DNA of 19,372 bases from Chloroflexota bacterium (GCA_009692905.1 SHYI01000007.1:1-19372), one strand, 5' to 3'; shown: positions 6,402 through 14,496, counted from the stretch's first letter. Made by a program: numbers and translations. The notes: generated by a model not told the origin, from the sequence alone.

Positions 6402-7148
6402 ATGAGCGCAGCAGATGCCTATCAGTTGGTCTACAACTTCATGTCCCTCGCCATTGCGGCGATGGGCGCAAGCTTCTTCTTCTTCGTCTCCGTACGCGGG
6501 AGTCTGAAGGAGGGGAACCGGATGGCGGTAACGCTCTCAGCCGTAGTTGTGCTGATCGCGTTCTACCACTACGTCCGAATCTTCGACTCGTGGGTAGCCT
6601 TCGGCACCTCGGGTGGAGCAGTTCCGTTCAACGAGGCGTATCGATACGTGGACTGGCTCCTGACGGTGCCACTCCTCGTTGCTGAGCTCGTGCTCGTACT
6701 CAAGCTCGACAAGAAGCTTGAGAGCACGCTCATCAAGCGAAACGTGGTCTATGCGTTCTTGATGATCGCAACGGGCTACGTCGGCGAGATGACGAACATC
6801 ACGTCGGTTGACTTGGCCTCACCGCGCACCATCTGGGGCGCGATCAGCTCAGTCTTCTTCGTCCTGATCCTCCGCGACCTGTTCGGCGGCATCGATGCCT
6901 CGATCAAGAAGCAGAGCAAGGACATCCAGGGGATCTTCAAGATCCTTCGCGTCGTGCTTATTGCGACGTGGGGCGTCTACCCAATCGCCTATCTGCTCCC
7001 AGCAATCGCCGGCAACCTGGGCCTTACCGCCCAGGACGGCCTTGTGATGAAGCAGATCGGATACACGGTTGCCGACATCTTGGCCAAGCCGGGCTACGGT
7101 CTCCTCATTTGGAAGATCGCAACCCTGAAGAACGGTTCTTCGAAGTAA
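6402..7148 (+). CDS. Proton-pumping microbial rhodopsin (actinorhodopsin/xanthorhodopsin type)
   Basis: 248 residues, seven membrane helices. Helix B has His56 (FYHYVRIF), matching proteorhodopsin His75. Helix C RYVDWLLTVPLLVAEL gives Asp84 (proton acceptor), Thr88 and Glu95 (proton donor), the DTE pattern of outward proton pumps; Leu92 at the tuning position predicts green absorption. Helix E has WG at 145-146, where Gly146 aligns with xanthorhodopsin Gly156 and bacteriorhodopsin Trp138. Helix F carries W190, P194 and Y197. Helix G has Asp225 and the retinal lysine Lys229 (VADILAKPGYG). It is a single-gene transcript: own Shine-Dalgarno upstream and a strong terminator 40 bases downstream. 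It would pump protons outward in light, adding to the proton motive force. Retinal must come from genes outside this window. Confidence 0.97.
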   Translation: MSAADAYQLVYNFMSLAIAAMGASFFFFVSVRGSLKEGNRMAVTLSAVVVLIAFYHYVRIFDSWVAFGTSGGAVPFNEAYRYVDWLLTVPLLVAELVLVLKLDKKLESTLIKRNVVYAFLMIATGYVGEMTNITSVDLASPRTIWGAISSVFFVLILRDLFGGIDASIKKQSKDIQGIFKILRVVLIATWGVYPIAYLLPAIAGNLGLTAQDGLVMKQIGYTVADILAKPGYGLLIWKIATLKNGSSK

Positions 7149-7188
7149 TCCCCTTCTGGCGGGAAACCGTCGGGTTCGGATACAGGAG

Positions 7189-7220
7189 AAGGCCCGGGGG
7201 AAACCCCGGGCCTTTTCTAT
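7189..7220 (+). terminator. Rho-independent terminator after the rhodopsin gene
   Basis: AAGGCCCGGGG (7189-7199) pairs perfectly with CCCCGGGCCTT (7204-7214) around a four-base loop (GAAA) and runs into TTTTC on the plus strand. The 11-bp stem is the strongest hairpin I found in the window. On the minus strand the hairpin lies just past the tRNA but lacks a good T-tract, so it may act only partly for the opposing transcript. Confidence 0.9.
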
Positions 7221-7232
7221 TGTTCACAAATG

Positions 7233-7309
7233 TGGTCGGGGCGACTGGATTTGAACCAGCGACCTCTTGCACCCCATGCAAGCGCGCTACCAAGCTGCGC
7301 TACGCCCCG
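7233..7309 (-). tRNA. tRNA-Pro (anticodon GGG)
   Basis: A 77-nt cloverleaf on the minus strand. The acceptor stem is CGGGGCG with CGCCCCG, starting with the C1 typical of bacterial tRNA-Pro. The D arm is GCGC-AGCTTGGTA-GCGC. The anticodon arm is CTTGC-ATGGGGT-GCAAG with anticodon GGG (7273-7275). The T arm is GCTGG-TTCAAAT-CCAGT, followed by discriminator A and an encoded CCA. It would read CCC and CCU codons. It sits 35 bases downstream of gpsA in the same direction, and may be made by processing of that transcript. Confidence 0.95.
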
Positions 7310-7344
7310 AGTGGGTCCAAAGTTTTGGCAGTCTACCAGGAAGC

Positions 7345-8361
7345 CTAGTGCCACTCCCCCGCTGGTGAACGACCGAGCAGCGCGCGCGCGAGCACTTCAA
7401 TGGTCGTCCCTCCGCTAATCGCAGCAACAACTGCCGCCGTGATCGGCATCTCTAGCTTGTGCGCAGCTGCAAGTTGCAAGGCACCGTGCGCAGTGCCGAT
7501 CCCCTCCACCGTTGCGCCAATCTTGTCGACCGCAGCCTGCACGCTCATGCCGCTCGCGAGGAGCGCGCCGAGCTTTGCATTGCGCGAACCGGTATTTGAT
7601 GAGGTGACAACAAGATCACCAACACCTGCAAGTCCACAGGCGGTCTCTGTGCGACCGCCGCACGCTTCAGCCAGGCGTGCCATCTCAGCAACGCCCCGCG
7701 AAAGGAGCGCCGCTGCGGCGTTCTCGCCATACCCCAGCGCACGGACAGCACTCACAGCGATGGCGATGACGTTCTTAAGTGCCCCGCTGATCTCAACACC
7801 AACCACGTCGTCCGTAAGGTAGAGACGCAGCGTCGGTCGAACCAGCCGTGTGCGCAGTGACTCCACAAGATGGGTTGGCCCAGCGAGTACGGCCGCAGCA
7901 GGCCTCCCAAAAGCGATCTCGCTGGCGAGGTTGGGGCCAGACAAGACGGCGAGGCGCTCCGAGTCCGCACCCGCCGCGATCAGCAGCTCTGAGGGTCGGG
8001 CACCACTCAGCGACAACCCCTTGGAGGCGATGACCATAGGCGCGTCTCCAGCGGCCTGCACGATCTGCTTGGTTGTCTCTGGATCGAGCTCCGCGGAAGG
8101 GATGGTGACCACGAAGGTGTCTTCGGCACTCAACGTGGCAAGCGCATCGGTGGTGCTGAAGATGCTGATCGAGGCTGGCAACGCAACGCCGGGGAGGCGT
8201 CGTGCGTTGACGCGCGCGCTGCGCAGGAGCGCCGCTTCGTCAGTGGTTCGTGCGAGTAGTTCAATGGCGGGGGCTGGCCGACCCTCACCCTGCTCCTGGC
8301 TCCAGAGGAGCGCAAGGGCGGTCCCCCATGCTCCAGCGCCGAGAATGCGGATGGTGCTCAT
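7345..8361 (-). CDS. gpsA: Glycerol-3-phosphate dehydrogenase [NAD(P)+]
   Basis: 338 residues. The N-terminal Rossmann motif is ILGAGAWGTAL (6-16). Mid-protein ASKGL and SGPNLASEIA are the usual GpsA blocks, GALKNVIAIA carries the catalytic lysine, and GVGDLVVTSSNTGSRN is the substrate-binding signature. The enzyme interconverts dihydroxyacetone phosphate and sn-glycerol-3-phosphate, supplying the backbone for phospholipids. It is the last protein gene of the long operon and overlaps the end of der by four bases (ATGA, 8358-8361). plsC, four genes upstream in the same series, uses a downstream product of the same pathway. The order der-gpsA is also common in Firmicutes. Confidence 0.97.
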   Translation of the reverse strand: MSTIRILGAGAWGTALALLWSQEQGEGRPAPAIELLARTTDEAALLRSARVNARRLPGVALPASISIFSTTDALATLSAEDTFVVTIPSAELDPETTKQIVQAAGDAPMVIASKGLSLSGARPSELLIAAGADSERLAVLSGPNLASEIAFGRPAAAVLAGPTHLVESLRTRLVRPTLRLYLTDDVVGVEISGALKNVIAIAVSAVRALGYGENAAAALLSRGVAEMARLAEACGGRTETACGLAGVGDLVVTSSNTGSRNAKLGALLASGMSVQAAVDKIGATVEGIGTAHGALQLAAAHKLEMPITAAVVAAISGGTTIEVLARALLGRSPAGEWH

Positions 8362-9815
8362 GCGCGTGAGGCTGGCTTCGCCTTTGCAGGTGCACGCTTG
8401 GTTGAGCGCGAGGAGCGACCACGCTCTCGCCCCTCTTCGGCCTCCCGCTCTCGTACGACGATACGGATCGGTGTCCCCATGAGGGGGTACTTCTCGCGGA
8501 TCTGATTCTCCAGGAAGCGCTGCCAGGTGAAGTGCACCTGAGCGGCATTTCGTGCGAAGACCACGAACGTTGGAGGCGGAGTTGAGGCCTGGGCTGCGTA
8601 GAGAATCTTCGGTCGCTTGCTGCCGCTATGGGCCGGCTCCTGGCGGGCCACCGCCTCAGCGATCAGGCGGTTCAGCACCCCGGTCGGGATGCGCAAATTC
8701 CGGGCATCGGCGGCGGCAACCGCTGCGTCGAGCACCTTCGTCGCTCGCAACCCAGTCACCGCTGAGATGGAGACGAGCGGAGCGAAATCAAGGAATGGTG
8801 CCTGGCGACGAAGCTTCCCCTCGATCTCGTCGAAGGTGAAGCCGTCCTTCTCAATCAAGTCCCACTTGTTCAACACCAGCACGAGGCCCTTCCCCGCGTC
8901 GATCACTGAGCCTGCAATATGCAGATCTTGCGCCTGGAGGCCGGTCGATGCGTCAATGAGGAGCAGCGCGACGTCGGCGCGGTCGAGCGCGCGCACAGAG
9001 CGCACGGTTGCCCACTTGTCTGCCGAAGGGCCAGAGGCGACCTTGCCACGCTTTCGAATGCCCGCAGTGTCGACGAGGGTGATCTGACGCCCTGCGTGCA
9101 GCAGCGTCTCATCAATGGCGTCGCGCGTTGTGCCGGCAACCTCGCTCACTACCGTGCGCTCACTACCGATAAGTTTGTTGAGGAGGCTCGACTTGCCGAC
9201 GTTCGGACGCCCCACGATCGCGACGGTCACTTCGCCCTCGATATAGGGGGTTCCTGCATCTTCTGGGAGCGCTTCAAGTCGCTCAACGATCACGTCAAGT
9301 AGATCACCCGAACCGATCCCATGCTGCGCACTGACCGTATGGAGGCGATCGAACCCGAGGATTGAGAACTCTTGGGCGGCGCGATCGCGCTCAATGTTGT
9401 CCGCCTTGTTCGCCACAAGGATGATCGGCTTGCCGCTGCGACGCAGCAACTGCGCCACCTCGGCGTCACCAGGGTTCGGGCCAGTCGCTGCATCCACGAG
9501 CAGCAGAATCAGGTCGGCAGCGGCCACGGCGATGCGCGCCTGGTCTTGCACCCCAATCTCAATCGGATCACCGACGGCAGGCTGCATACCGCCCGTATCC
9601 ACCACACGAAAGCGCATCCCATTCCATTCGACAATGCCGATGAGTCGATCGCGGGTGGTACCGGCGCGATCCTCAACGACCGCACGGCGTTCGCCAACGA
9701 AGCGATTGAAGAGGGTGCTCTTCCCTACGTTCGGGCGACCAACCAGTGCGACAAGTGGCAGACGACGCGGCAAAGACTCGACTTCGACCTCTGCCTCGAG
9801 CTCTTCCTCACTCAT
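8358..9815 (-). CDS. der: Ribosome biogenesis GTPase Der (EngA)
   Basis: 485 residues with two GTPase domains in tandem, which defines Der. Domain 1: G1 GRPNVGKS (26-33), AGTTRD (51-56), DTGG (73-76), NKAD (136-139). Domain 2: G1 GRPNVGKS (202-209), AGTTRD (227-232), DTAG (249-252), NKWD (316-319). A KH-like domain follows to about residue 455, and the protein ends in a charged, Arg/Lys-rich tail. Der acts in maturation of the 50S ribosomal subunit. The start overlaps the ispH stop (ATGA, 9812-9815). An N-terminal acidic extension (EEELEAEVEVES) precedes the first GTPase domain. Confidence 0.97.
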   Translation of the reverse strand: MSEEELEAEVEVESLPRRLPLVALVGRPNVGKSTLFNRFVGERRAVVEDRAGTTRDRLIGIVEWNGMRFRVVDTGGMQPAVGDPIEIGVQDQARIAVAAADLILLLVDAATGPNPGDAEVAQLLRRSGKPIILVANKADNIERDRAAQEFSILGFDRLHTVSAQHGIGSGDLLDVIVERLEALPEDAGTPYIEGEVTVAIVGRPNVGKSSLLNKLIGSERTVVSEVAGTTRDAIDETLLHAGRQITLVDTAGIRKRGKVASGPSADKWATVRSVRALDRADVALLLIDASTGLQAQDLHIAGSVIDAGKGLVLVLNKWDLIEKDGFTFDEIEGKLRRQAPFLDFAPLVSISAVTGLRATKVLDAAVAAADARNLRIPTGVLNRLIAEAVARQEPAHSGSKRPKILYAAQASTPPPTFVVFARNAAQVHFTWQRFLENQIREKYPLMGTPIRIVVREREAEEGRERGRSSRSTKRAPAKAKPASRA

Positions 9816-10786
9816 ACTGGGGCGTTGTTCGCAATTGAGGTGGTGCGGTATTGCGGCGTGGCTGCAGCCTCCAGGGCTGCGCGGGCGATGGATGCCGCAT
9901 TTGTGCGCACGTGATCGGTGCCCCCGAGTTCGGCAATCCTGAGTGCGACGCGCTCAAGATCCTCAATCGGGGTGCTGGTTCCGCCGGTGATGCCAACGGT
10001 GTGGATGTTTGCAAACAGGTCAGGGTCAGTGAGCCCCTGCGCAGATTCGATCTGAACGGCGTGCGTGCCACTGATCTCGCAAAGGCGCGTGAGCTCCTTC
10101 GTGTTGGCGCTCCGTGTGCCGCCGACGACGATCATCAGCTGCACCTCGCGCGCGATCGCAATGGTGTCCTCCTGGCGGCGAATCGTGACGGGGCAGACCG
10201 TGTTGATCACCTTAAGTTCATGGCATCGTGAGACTAGGAATGCTGCCAGGCGCTCAAACTTCCATGGTGGCTGGGTGGATTGGGTGATCAGGGCCATGCG
10301 CTTCCGACGCGGAATGGAGGCCCAGTCCTCCTCTTCGTCGACCAGCATGGCGTTTGGTGCAAACCCGAGGAGGCCGACAACCTCTGGGTGATTCGGCGTG
10401 CCAAGGAGAACGATGTCGTACCCCTCTTCAACGAGTCGAGCGAGTTCGCGGTGCTCTTGCGTCACCCAGGTGCAGGTGCCGTCAATCACCTCAAGCCCGC
10501 GCTCTGCCGCACGCCCGAGTACCTCGGGGGTTACCCCATGTGCGCGAATGACAACGGCGGTGCCCGAAGCGACCTCATCGAGGTGGTCAACGTTCTTAAT
10601 GCCGCGGGCACGCAGGTCGGCAATCAGCCCCTCGTTGTGAACGACATGCCCGAGGGTATGGGTATCTTTTCCGGAGGCGCTGGCGATCTTGGCCTTATCT
10701 ATGGCCTCACGGACGCCATAGCAGACGCCGGTGCGCTTCGCGATAACAATGTTCTCAACACTTCCCACCTGGGCATTATCGCGCAC
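9812..10786 (-). CDS. ispH: 4-hydroxy-3-methylbut-2-enyl diphosphate reductase
   Basis: 324 residues from GTG 10786. This start lies 7 bases after the plsC stop with a GGGGCAGG stretch before it. A GTG at 10768 is also possible, and an upstream start at 10849 would overlap plsC. The three [4Fe-4S] cysteines are Cys22 (TGVCYGV), Cys105 (DGTCTWV) and Cys198 (NTVCPVT). Substrate residues His50 (HVVHNEG), His83 (RAHGV) and HPE (133-135) are present, as are SANTKEL and GITGGTSTP. IspH makes IPP and DMAPP in the last step of the MEP pathway. With dxs at the start of the same gene series, the operon encodes both the entry and exit steps of isoprenoid supply, relevant to the carotenoids and retinal of the neighbouring locus. 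Confidence 0.95.
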   Translation of the reverse strand: MRDNAQVGSVENIVIAKRTGVCYGVREAIDKAKIASASGKDTHTLGHVVHNEGLIADLRARGIKNVDHLDEVASGTAVVIRAHGVTPEVLGRAAERGLEVIDGTCTWVTQEHRELARLVEEGYDIVLLGTPNHPEVVGLLGFAPNAMLVDEEEDWASIPRRKRMALITQSTQPPWKFERLAAFLVSRCHELKVINTVCPVTIRRQEDTIAIAREVQLMIVVGGTRSANTKELTRLCEISGTHAVQIESAQGLTDPDLFANIHTVGITGGTSTPIEDLERVALRIAELGGTDHVRTNAASIARAALEAAATPQYRTTSIANNAPV

Positions 10787-10793
10787 CCTGCCC

Positions 10794-11444
10794 CTAGGGC
10801 CGATTCGCCTCAGGAAGGAGGGCTGCGACGGCACCGTGGATGGCGCCACTCACCGCGGCGAGCTCGGGTCGTGACCCTTCCGCGCGAGGAATCTCCACAG
10901 GCTCCCCAATGGTCAGGGTGACGCGGGGGACGCGACGCGGGATCAGGGAGCCCTTCCGCCAGAGGCCGTCTGTGCCCGTGACCGCAACTGGCAGTACGGG
11001 GACGCCGCTCCGTAGTGCGAGGAGCGCCGCCCCATCACGAAACGGGCGCAGGATGCCGTCGGGCGAGCGTGTCCCCTCTGGATAGATGCCGAGGATCCGC
11101 CCTTCGCTGAGGATGCGTTCGGCCAACCGGAACGCCTCGAGGTCGGCGGCGCCGCGTCGAACCCCAAAGACACCGTTCACCCGCAGGAACCAGCCGACCA
11201 GCGGCCAGCGCATCGCCTCCGCCTTCCCCATCCACGTCATTGGGCGGCCGGTCGCCGGGGTGAGCCAGCAGGCGAGGAGGACTGGGTCAACCCACGAGAT
11301 GTGGTTTGAGGCGAGTAGCACTGGCCCAGTTGCTGGGATGCGATCAAGACCGCTCACCACGATCTCGCCCGCCAAACGCTGCATCGCCCAGCGACCGAAT
11401 CGCTCCGAGAGACGCATGCCGAGAGGGATGCGCTCAGCGGTCAT
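10794..11444 (-). CDS. plsC: 1-acyl-sn-glycerol-3-phosphate acyltransferase
   Basis: 216 residues. Both acyltransferase motifs are intact: NHISWVD (47-53, the catalytic His and Asp of NHxxxxD) and YPEGTRS (121-127, glycerol-phosphate binding). It transfers a second acyl chain to lysophosphatidic acid to make phosphatidic acid at the inner face of the membrane. The start overlaps the cmk stop (ATGA, 11441-11444). The cmk-plsC-ispH order is familiar from clostridia and other Terrabacteria. Confidence 0.95.
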   Translation of the reverse strand: MTAERIPLGMRLSERFGRWAMQRLAGEIVVSGLDRIPATGPVLLASNHISWVDPVLLACWLTPATGRPMTWMGKAEAMRWPLVGWFLRVNGVFGVRRGAADLEAFRLAERILSEGRILGIYPEGTRSPDGILRPFRDGAALLALRSGVPVLPVAVTGTDGLWRKGSLIPRRVPRVTLTIGEPVEIPRAEGSRPELAAVSGAIHGAVAALLPEANRP

Positions 11445-12142
11445 CGTGCGACCTGGCGTGCCTCGGCCACAACCCGCTGGACCACATCAGCGAGGAGCAT
11501 CTGATCGGTGTGGATGGTGATGGCATCCGCCGCCGCGACAAGTGGCGCAACAGGGCGAGCCCGATCCTCAGTATCGCGCGCGATCAAGCTCGTCAGGATC
11601 GCCTGGTGCTCAAGCGAACCAACCTCAAAGCCGCGCTGCACGGCGCGTCGCGCTGCGCGTGCCTCTGCAGTAGCGTCAAGGTAGATCTTGCACTCCGCGT
11701 CGGGGAGCACCACGGTGCCAATGTCACGACCGGCAAGCACCGACCCACCACGAGCCGCGACGTTTCGCTGCACCGCACGGAGGGCATCTCGAACACTCGC
11801 GATCGATGCGACGGCTGGAACGTAGAGTTCAACATCGGCTGCTTCCAGTTGTGCATCCGTCAGAGAGATGCCCGCAACGACCATGATGGGGCTCAGTCCG
11901 CTCCCCTGCGCGTCGGTCAAGCGGGCTAACTCTGTAAGGTCGTGGCGTACCTGCCCGTATGCAGTGCCAGCAACCTCCGCCGCCGTGATGGGGGCCGTCA
12001 ACCAGCCAAGATCAATGGCACGGCGGGTAATTGCGCGATAAAGCAAACCTGTGTCAAGAAAACCGATACCGAGCTCTTCGGCGACGAGCCGACCGACACT
12101 GCTCTTCCCGCTCGAAGCTGGGCCGTCAATAGCGATGCGCAC
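11441..12142 (-). CDS. cmk: Cytidylate kinase
   Basis: 233 residues from GTG 12142, whose first base is the last base of the preceding stop (TAGTG). Longer in-frame starts exist up to 12376 but would lie inside rluB and add unrelated sequence. The P-loop is DGPASSGKS (6-14), DTGLLYRA (30-37) contacts CMP, and GRDIGT (138-143) and RDTEDRARP (189-197) are the family's NMP-binding and lid motifs. It phosphorylates CMP and dCMP to the diphosphates, which complements dcd elsewhere in the window in pyrimidine nucleotide balance. Confidence 0.95.
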   Translation of the reverse strand: MRIAIDGPASSGKSSVGRLVAEELGIGFLDTGLLYRAITRRAIDLGWLTAPITAAEVAGTAYGQVRHDLTELARLTDAQGSGLSPIMVVAGISLTDAQLEAADVELYVPAVASIASVRDALRAVQRNVAARGGSVLAGRDIGTVVLPDAECKIYLDATAEARAARRAVQRGFEVGSLEHQAILTSLIARDTEDRARPVAPLVAAADAITIHTDQMLLADVVQRVVAEARQVAR

Positions 12143-12981
12143 TATCTGCTCGTGGGTGCGACCGGTCGCGCCTTGCTCTTTGGCGCTGCAGCGAGAGCGC
12201 GCGTGAGCTCCTGTCGTTCGGATTCGGTGATGAGCCGAAGCTCCCCTGGAGTCAGCCCACCGAGGCGGACCGGTCCATATCCGACGCGAATCAGTCGCAG
12301 AACGGGATGGCTGATTGCGCCGTAGAGGCGGCGCACCTCGTGGTGTCGACCCTCTCCGATCGAGATGAAGCTCCACTGACCAGGATCCATGTCGCCACCG
12401 CGCACATCTTCTGGAAGATCGTCATCACGGTGAACACCACGCGCCTCGATCGCATGCGCCCAGCCATCGGTGAGTCGGATGCCTGCGCGCAGCCGTTGAA
12501 ACTCGGCCTCCGCAACCATTGCCTTGGTCGCCGCGGCATAAGCTCGACGCAGACCGGCACGAGGGTGCGCGAGTGGCGAGACGACGCGACGCTCCTCTGT
12601 GAGCAGCAGCAGCCCTTCGCTCTCGCGATCGAGTCGCCCGATCGAGAGCATGCGCGCTGCGCGCTCGGCGCCAAGCGCAGGCGTTAACGCTTGTGGAAGG
12701 GTCACGGTGGCGTAGGGATCAGCGTGCGTGGTGGTGACGCCTACCGGTTTGTACCAGGCGAACACCTCTGCGCCACCCAACTCGTCCCCACTCTCCGCAG
12801 AGGGGCGCGGCTTCGCTACGAGGACCTTGCCATCGAGCTCAAGGGGGGCAAGCGCGTCGAGTCGCTCCCCCAGCGCCACGGCACGCCCCGCCGTAGTGAC
12901 GCGATTTCCGGCGATGGCCGTGTCGGCACCGCGACGAGAGAGGCCAGAGCGTTCGGCAACAAGGACGTTGACCCGAATCAG
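12142..12981 (-). CDS. RsuA/RluB-family 23S/16S rRNA pseudouridine synthase with non-canonical start
   Basis: About 279 residues if read from CTG 12981. The catalytic block is GRLDRESEGLLLLT (115-128) with catalytic Asp118; FAWYKPVGVTTT and HHEVRRLYGAI are also family motifs. The N-terminal S4 RNA-binding domain reads IRVNVLVAERSGLSRRGADT and continues through AIAGNRVTTAGRAV. This domain lies upstream of the first canonical start in frame, GTG 12879, so that start would cut the S4 domain off. Between the in-frame stop at about 13035 and 12879 there is no ATG, GTG or TTG, only CTG (13011, 12990, 12981), ATT, ATC and ATA. CTG 12981, just after the scpB stop, is my preferred start. RluB is favoured over RsuA by the scpB-rluB-cmk order. 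Confidence 0.88.
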   Translation of the reverse strand: MIRVNVLVAERSGLSRRGADTAIAGNRVTTAGRAVALGERLDALAPLELDGKVLVAKPRPSAESGDELGGAEVFAWYKPVGVTTTHADPYATVTLPQALTPALGAERAARMLSIGRLDRESEGLLLLTEERRVVSPLAHPRAGLRRAYAAATKAMVAEAEFQRLRAGIRLTDGWAHAIEARGVHRDDDLPEDVRGGDMDPGQWSFISIGEGRHHEVRRLYGAISHPVLRLIRVGYGPVRLGGLTPGELRLITESERQELTRALAAAPKSKARPVAPTSR

Positions 12982-12982
12982 A

Positions 12983-13642
12983 TCAGTCAGTTGCGGCGTC
13001 CTCTTGCGCAGGGGTGCTCGGTGCTCCGGTATCTACATCAGCTTCGTCGCCACGCGCTGCTGAAGAGTCAAGGGCCTCACTGCGCAGATCAAGGTGACGA
13101 AGTGCCTCGGCATCGCCCTCAAGCGCCGGAAGATCGGCCAGCGAGCCGAGACCGAATCGGCGAAGGAACTCGAGTGTCGTTGCGTAGCGAATCGGCCGCC
13201 CAGCAGTCTCCAAACGCCCGGCCTCTTCGATGAGACCGCGCTCAAGGAGCACGCGAAGGGCGTAGTCTGCATCGACGCCACGAATCTCTTCGATGCCGCC
13301 CTTGGTGACCGGTTGGCGATAGGCGATGACGGCGAGCGTCTCTAGCGGGGCGGCCGTGAGGTCAGAGCCTCCGGTGCCGACCCAGGCGAGCACCGCTCGG
13401 GCCTGCTCTGCGCCACTAGCCAGCTGCAGCTCGTCGCCATGGGTGATCAGGGTGATACCGCGCTGCGCAAGGTTCGTGGTGAGCGCCGTTACGAGACGAT
13501 CGAGATCGCTCTTTGATGCCTCAAGGAGCTTCGCAGCCTCTCGCCGGGTGATAGGACGATCAACGACGAAGAGGAGTGCCTCAAGATCTTCGACCGTGGC
13601 TACCCAAGGCGCTGCGGCCACGCTCTCTCGTTCATCGCTCAT
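12983..13642 (-). CDS. scpB: Segregation and condensation protein B
   Basis: 219 residues from ATG 13642, which overlaps the scpA stop as ATGA; a start at 13678 would extend into scpA. The ScpB winged-helix core shows EALLFVVDRPITRREAA, then LETLAVIAYRQPVTKGGIEEIRG and GLIEEAGRLETAGRPIRYATT. ScpB binds ScpA and SMC in the condensin complex that organises and segregates the chromosome. The C-terminal 40 or so residues are acidic and low in complexity (DEADVDTGAPSTPAQEDAATD), probably disordered. It ends one base before the preferred CTG start of the pseudouridine synthase gene. Confidence 0.96.
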   Translation of the reverse strand: MSDERESVAAAPWVATVEDLEALLFVVDRPITRREAAKLLEASKSDLDRLVTALTTNLAQRGITLITHGDELQLASGAEQARAVLAWVGTGGSDLTAAPLETLAVIAYRQPVTKGGIEEIRGVDADYALRVLLERGLIEEAGRLETAGRPIRYATTLEFLRRFGLGSLADLPALEGDAEALRHLDLRSEALDSSAARGDEADVDTGAPSTPAQEDAATD

Positions 13643-14496
13643 TCGCTCACCCCCTGCAGAATTGTGATTGGTCCCCACAGCGCATCTTGACGCACCTCGA
13701 CCTCTCGCCGCTTGGCGAGTTCTAGGAGGGCTAAGAATGTCACGGCGATGAGCGATCGGTCCTGCCGGTCGCCGAGAAGGGTCTCAAGATCCACCCCCAC
13801 CGCGCCGCTCAGCCGGACCGCCTCACGGATGGCCGACAGGCGTTCGCCAATGGAGATCTTAATTCCGACAGGAACTGTGGAGAGGGCGGCGAGCGGCTTG
13901 CGTCGCAGGGCGATGCGGACCATTGCACGGATGAGCCGCTTCGGGTCTGACTTCGTTGGCACGACTGGCTCTACTGGCGCCGCCTTCGGGCCAGGGAGCT
14001 GGCGCGTTGGGGGCTCGCGGTACCAGAGCGGCTGCGTCAGGCGATCACCCAAGACCCGCGCCGCATCACGGAAGACCCGGTAACGCAACAGCCGAATGCG
14101 CAGCGTATCGGCCTCATCCTCAACGTCGAGATCATTCACCAGATCTGGAGCGGCAGCGATCGGACGTGGCAAGAGTGCGCGGCTCTTGAGCACAATGAGC
14201 TGCGCTGCCACCGAAACAAATGACGAAAGTGTTTCTAGGCGATCGTCAGGAATCTCAGCGAAGTAGCGCAAGAACTCATCGGCAAACCCGGCGAGTGGAA
14301 CACGACGCACATCCAACTCATCGCGCTCGATGAGGGCGAGCAGCAAGCCGTACGGTCCGCTGAACTCCCCGAGCGCCACGTATGAGCGCGTTCGTCCGAA
14401 GAGCCCGCCCTGCTCCCTGCGGAAGATAACCCCCTCAATGTCGGGGACCGATGGATCAGGGAGCTCGAAGCCCTCTGCAATTCCGCGACCACTCAT
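13639..14496 (-). CDS. scpA: Segregation and condensation protein A
   Basis: 285 residues. The kleisin N-terminal signature FSGPYGLLLALIERDELDV (45-63) and the following LAGFADEFLRYF are characteristic, though the usual GPLDLLL reads GPYGLLL here. SVAAQLIVLKSRALLP is the conserved helix, and the C-terminal winged helix includes AVTFLALLELAKRREVEVRQ. ScpA bridges the SMC heads in bacterial condensin. The start overlaps the stop of the HD-like gene (ATGA, 14493-14496) and the end overlaps scpB. The N-terminus carries about 40 residues more than most family members. Confidence 0.96.
   Translation of the reverse strand: MSGRGIAEGFELPDPSVPDIEGVIFRREQGGLFGRTRSYVALGEFSGPYGLLLALIERDELDVRRVPLAGFADEFLRYFAEIPDDRLETLSSFVSVAAQLIVLKSRALLPRPIAAAPDLVNDLDVEDEADTLRIRLLRYRVFRDAARVLGDRLTQPLWYREPPTRQLPGPKAAPVEPVVPTKSDPKRLIRAMVRIALRRKPLAALSTVPVGIKISIGERLSAIREAVRLSGAVGVDLETLLGDRQDRSLIAVTFLALLELAKRREVEVRQDALWGPITILQGVSE

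Noticed and set aside
10280..10921. 213-residue plus-strand open frame
   Set aside because: Shadow of ispH and plsC, whose catalytic residues are all intact on the minus strand.
11441..12376. Cytidylate kinase extended to 311 residues
   Set aside because: The first 78 residues are antisense-like sequence inside rluB; homology begins exactly at GTG 12142.
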